The notes beneath the pieces were generated by a model that was not told the DNA's origin, ran no database searches, and worked only from the letters and a program-made list of their open reading frames with translations. A stretch of DNA of 64,000 nucleotides. Source: Pelodera strongyloides. Taxonomy: Eukaryota; Nematoda; Chromadorea; Rhabditida; Rhabditidae. Location of the stretch: contig JAANDG010000130.1 of assembly GCA_036852015.1 (NCBI GenBank), positions 62,001 through 126,000 on the forward strand, in the 5' to 3' direction. This document shows, one piece after another, positions 60,069 through 64,000 of the stretch (positions are counted from its first letter, which is position 1; each line of letters begins with the position of its first letter). A program made the position numbers and the translations under genes.

Positions 60069-63000
60069 TTAGATGGTATTAGTCATATCCATCCTCTTTT
60101 GAGCTGCCTTTGTCCTCGCAGCTTCCTTATTATCCTTGACGGCTGCCTTGACTGCCTTCGTCGGAAGGTCGTCCGCGTATTTGACCCCAGAGGAGGGCTT
60201 TCCAGTTGTGGATCGGGAACTCTTAAATAATTGAGATTATTAATGTATTTTAAGAGTGGCCCTATAACTACACCTTTTGGCAATTCATTCGCATGTAGTA
60301 ACTTATTGGGATTCTTCTGTGCTTTGATAAACGCATGTTTGTAAAGCTACCGGGAATCAACTGCAACTGCCCTAGGGTTTTCTCTCAGTTGGTTTTTGCT
60401 TACATTTCAGGAGTCCGAGTCAGATCCTCTACCGCTATTCTTTTGGTGTGAAAGCAAAGTCACACCAAAGATTTAGTGATAATTGGGTAACTGTATGTAC
60501 CTTTTCCTTCTGTCCCTTTCCAATTCTCGAGTCCTTGCTTGGCACTGTAGCCTTCGATTTCGACTCCTTCGCTGACTTCTTATCAGCCTTTTCTGTGGCT
60601 TCCTTGGTCGACTTCTTGTCCGCGACCTTTTTCTGGCTCATTTTTGGGGCTTTGCCCTTGGGTCCCTAAAATGGGAGTTATTATTTAGACACGTGTACAT
60701 TCCTAGCATTACGGACCCTGGACCCAGACCCCAGTTAGCAGTAGCGCGGTGTTTCATCAACTACCATCGCACTTGACGCACACCGAGAGAATTCTCCAAA
60801 AATTGAAATTTTAACGAATACCTTTTGCGTGTCTTCCGGCTTCTTGCCCTTATTTTCCGCTGGCTTCGGCACTGCAACATTGGTGCTTTCGACAGCCTTC
60901 GTGGCGATGGGGACCTTGGCCTTGGGGGTACCCTAAAGCAAAGTTGTTTAGTTTTTTGTTCATGTTTCAATTTTCAATGCTTATAACGTGTGCGTGGAAT
61001 AAGCGGATGATCATGCTACTATTGCTATTTGCGATTGTAGAATACGCCAAACTTGACGGCTCGACCGAGCGAACTAGGTTGATGAAAACCCGGAGAATCT
61101 GGAATTCCCAAAAATGTAAATTTTTATGCATACCTTTTTCTTTTCTTCTACCGCCGCCTTGGTCTTGGTGCCCTTATTTTCTCCTGGCTTCTGCTCTGCA
61201 ACCTTGTGGCCTTCGGTAGCCTTTTTGTCGACAGGGACGTCCTTTTTGACCTTAGGGGTATCCTAAAGTGAAGTTATTATTTTGTATACTCAAGAAAGAA
61301 CCAATGCTTACCACCATGCAACTGTCTCTCGGGGGGTTGAATGAGATGCATCGGTTGAATGGAAGTTTTTGACGTATTGCTGTAACTTCTTATTCAAGTG
61401 ATATTCTTACCTTCTTTCTCGTATCGGCCTCTGAACCGACAGCTGTTTTCTCACTCAGGAGCTCCGCGCTTCTCTGAGTACGCTTCTGTAATGAATCTCA
61501 TTAACTTTTAATTACATATTTCTTTACTTGCCTTAGAATTCCAGGTTCAGGATCTAAATTTAACTAACATGTAGCCGTTTAATAAGCCTTGCTTTTGACA
61601 TAATGTATATGCACCTGGTCTTTGCTCACAGCCTTCTGGCCCTTGGTCTTCTTGCCACCCTTGTGTCCCTTGGACTTAGCCTCCACTTCAGAACCCCTGG
61701 CGGTTTTCTCGCTCAGTGGCTCACCACTCCTCCTGCTGGCGGCCTTTTTCTGAAATTAATTGAGTATATTCGTATATTTCCAGCTGCTAGATAATAAAAA
61801 AAACATACTTCTCTCTTCCCTCTTTCGCTCTGCCCTATCCCTAAATTCCCCATCCGTAGCTTCCCCAAACACCTTGAATTTGAATCCCTAAGCCTCCCTC
61901 CAACCCGGATTTAAGTTTGGCACTTCGAACTTGTACCATCGTTTGCCAAAGGGAATACATGAAATCTTTATGCATACCTGGTCCTTTGCGCCTTTCTTTC
62001 CCTTGGTCCTCTTGCCTGCCTTCGACTTGACCTCCACTTCCGAGCCCAATGCAGTCCGCTCCGAGAACACATCCTTTTTGACTTCCTTCGGGGTGTCCTG
62101 GAAATATGTATGTTCATAAGATCCTACATCCCAAAGCTACTCCCTTTAAACCCTAAGCCTATGGCTTGCTTTTATTTTGCCGCTGTACATCGTACTTTTT
62201 CCGCCGTACCTTTTTCGCCTTATTTTCGCCGTACCTTATTTTGCCGCCGTACTTTTTTCCCATATGCTGTGTTTTGTACTGATTGCTACGGCTTACAACT
62301 GTTATCTTGAATAGGAAAAGTGTCAGTTACCTTGCTCTTCTTATCGGCCTTTTCCTTCGTCTCTTTTACATTCTTCTTTCTGGCTGCTGCGGCCGCAGAG
62401 TCCTCAGCCGTCTTCTCGCTCAGGGTTCTTCTCGTCTGGTCCTTGACCTTGGGTGCCTGAATGTGGATTTTACTAAAATCTTTTACATACTTCATTTGAA
62501 TGAGTAAGCAAGAAAGGTACACACTGATGAAACCAGGTTTGCGCGGTTTTAAACATTCAAGATATATATATATATCGATCACGTGTACTTACTCTTTACT
62601 ATTTAGTTTGTCTTGAGCGCTTCCAGTATCGTCGATAAGGTAAACGGAACTAGCCTACTGTTTCACCTTTCCATTTGCTGCCTTCTTCTAACTGTACATT
62701 TGCAATCCATGGCTTTCGCTTACCTTTCCTTTCGCCTTCTTGCTCTTCGACTTCGCGGACTTGGACTTGTCATGGGCTGTTTCTGAGCCGATGCACGACT
62801 TCTCACTGAGGACGCCGTCGGTCTTCTTGGACACTTTATAAAATGTAGTTCAGAAGAGTTCGAGTTCGAGAGTGGTTGAGCGGTGCGCCTTACGCCATTA
62901 AAGGTTATTTAGAAAACGATAGCAATTAACCCGTTCCCCCAGACAGAGACTATGACGCCATCAGACGTGTTTGATGTTTTTACCAGTTGCCTACCTTGGC

Positions 63001-63803
63001 CTTCTTTCCCTTGCCCTTCTTCGGAACGGTCTTTGCTGGTCGGCCTTGGCTCTTAGTCGACATCTAGAATGAAAATGTAAATTTGTAGTCGGGGTGTACG
63101 GTGTCATTTCGTTGCTTATTAATTACGTTGTACCCTTGTAATAACGCTATGTTTCACGCAAAAATACATTGTTAAATTGGCAACAGGGACATGGTCAAAG
63201 ACCTATGTTTCACATATGACATACAAAGTAGTGGTTCCGAAGTGGGTCAGGGCGGTCAGGCCAGCCTTCCGTAGTCGTTGGATGTGTTAGTTTACTAGTG
63301 CCCTTGTTGTTAGACTTTAGACTTTAGACTTAGCAAGACGAATACTTTAATTGCTCACCTGGGTCTTCTCGATGGCTTCCTGGGAACGGCGTTCGGACTC
63401 CTTAAAATAATGTGAATTATGTTTGCACTTAACCGTTTAACAATGCAGAACCATGGGCACATGAGATGAGGTTAGTATGTAATACCAGGTAGTTGATTAA
63501 TAAGTGACCTAGAGCAAGAGTGATACATTTGCTACTTTGGGCATGTTTACCATGCTATTTCTAGATATTTTCAGTTATTTTGTATACCTGCGTCCTCTGC
63601 TCGGCAACGATCTCGTAGTCATAGATCGGGGGCCGATAGGTTCCGACGATCTTCTTCTGGATTTCGGCAGCGTTCGGGTGCATCTGAGGGGCGGCGACAG
63701 GGACCGGGACGGGGACCTTGCGGAGGCGCTTCTTGTTCTTGTTGTTCTTTCTGCGCTTGGGCACCTTCACCTTACCAGCAACTATCGCAGTCCTCGAGCA
63801 GAA
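60069..63803 (-). CDS. Lysine-rich exon-repeat protein, paralogue in copy 2 (5' part outside window)
   Basis: Twelve exons match copy 1: 63588-63803, 63359-63400, 62995-63063, 62724-62836, 62331-62456, 61978-62097, 61615-61749, 61411-61485, 61134-61262, 60822-60932, 60501-60665 and 60069-60221 (stop TAA). Frames are intact and differences are mostly single residues; 60501-60665 is two codons shorter. The LSEKTAxGSE exons are all present. One lesion: the acceptor before exon 62724-62836 reads TTTTAT instead of TTTTAG, so this 114-nt symmetrical exon may be skipped without loss of frame, or a cryptic AG four bases inside would shift the frame. The cysteine/transmembrane 5' exons would lie beyond 64000. 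Whether this copy is expressed cannot be told from sequence. Confidence 0.75.
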
Positions 63804-64000
63804 CTAAAAAGGTTATCGTAAATTTAATGAACAAACAAAGCTGCAATACGACTCTGCTAAGAGCATTCATTCCACATCCTGACAAGTACAGGGTACACAT
63901 AAACACACAATAGCTAACTTATGTGAAACACTGTAGCTACGCACACTATCTTACTACTGTTAGGTAAATTGGGTGCAAAACAGCAAATTAGTCTAGCATA

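Larger units (their letters stand above)
48950..64000. repeat. Segmental duplication, copy 2 (runs off the window)
   Basis: Direct repeat of 15627-26850. Blocks: 48950-50109 (receptor remnant), 51356-52445, 55781-56233, 56947-57066, 57796-64000. Blocks without counterpart in copy 1 are the MITE stack 50125-51355, the 52446-55771 insertion, and elements at 56234 and 57067. The last base matches copy 1 near 26850. Confidence 0.95.

Overview
The window is non-coding-rich eukaryotic DNA with spliced genes (GT-AG introns, often GTRAGT donors and TTTCAG acceptors). It most likely comes from a nematode. The best clue is three related seven-transmembrane genes of the Str-superfamily chemoreceptor type. 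They carry the third-loop signature LSRRT...NRSLY.VLCI and the TM7 end LSPLAMTSVCI..QPYR, which are typical of nematode str/srh-like receptors. No bacterial, phage or organellar features are present. All exon models were made by hand from splice signals and reading-phase continuity, so start codons and some junctions stay open.

Layout. 0-5.4 kb: intergenic DNA, a tRNA-like sequence, an (ATA)n tract, two abutting palindromic TTAA elements and possible exons. 5.45-9.44 kb: a satellite array with a ~280-bp unit. 11.5-14.6 kb: a minus-strand chemoreceptor gene. 15.63 kb to at least 26.85 kb: copy 1 of a large direct segmental duplication, holding a plus-strand chemoreceptor pseudogene followed by a minus-strand lysine-rich gene. 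The lysine-rich gene's 5' exons run on to 28.96 kb. 29-48.9 kb: single-copy spacer dense in miniature inverted-repeat elements (MITEs). It holds a well-supported five-exon secreted cysteine-rich gene (43.37-46.27 kb), a LINE remnant and several weak exon candidates. 48.95-64.0 kb: copy 2 of the duplication, running off the window end. It has the same gene order plus several insertions that copy 1 lacks.

The most distinctive gene is the lysine-rich one (22.9-28.96 kb, minus). A cysteine-containing N-terminal domain and one transmembrane segment are followed by a ~650-residue Lys/Ser/Thr/Ala-rich tail. The tail is built from many short symmetrical phase-0 exons, five of which each carry a diverged copy of LSEKTAxGSE. 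Its duplicate has lost the splice acceptor of one repeat exon, and because that exon is symmetrical, skipping it would keep the frame.

The two duplicon copies act as a natural before/after comparison for mobile elements. At least four insertions are seen in one copy and absent from the other, with TA, 8-bp or ~9-bp target-site duplications. Many MITE families end in TTAA and are piggyBac-like in target choice. Some sit directly end to end sharing one TTAA, and one such stack lies where the 3' half of a chemoreceptor has been lost.
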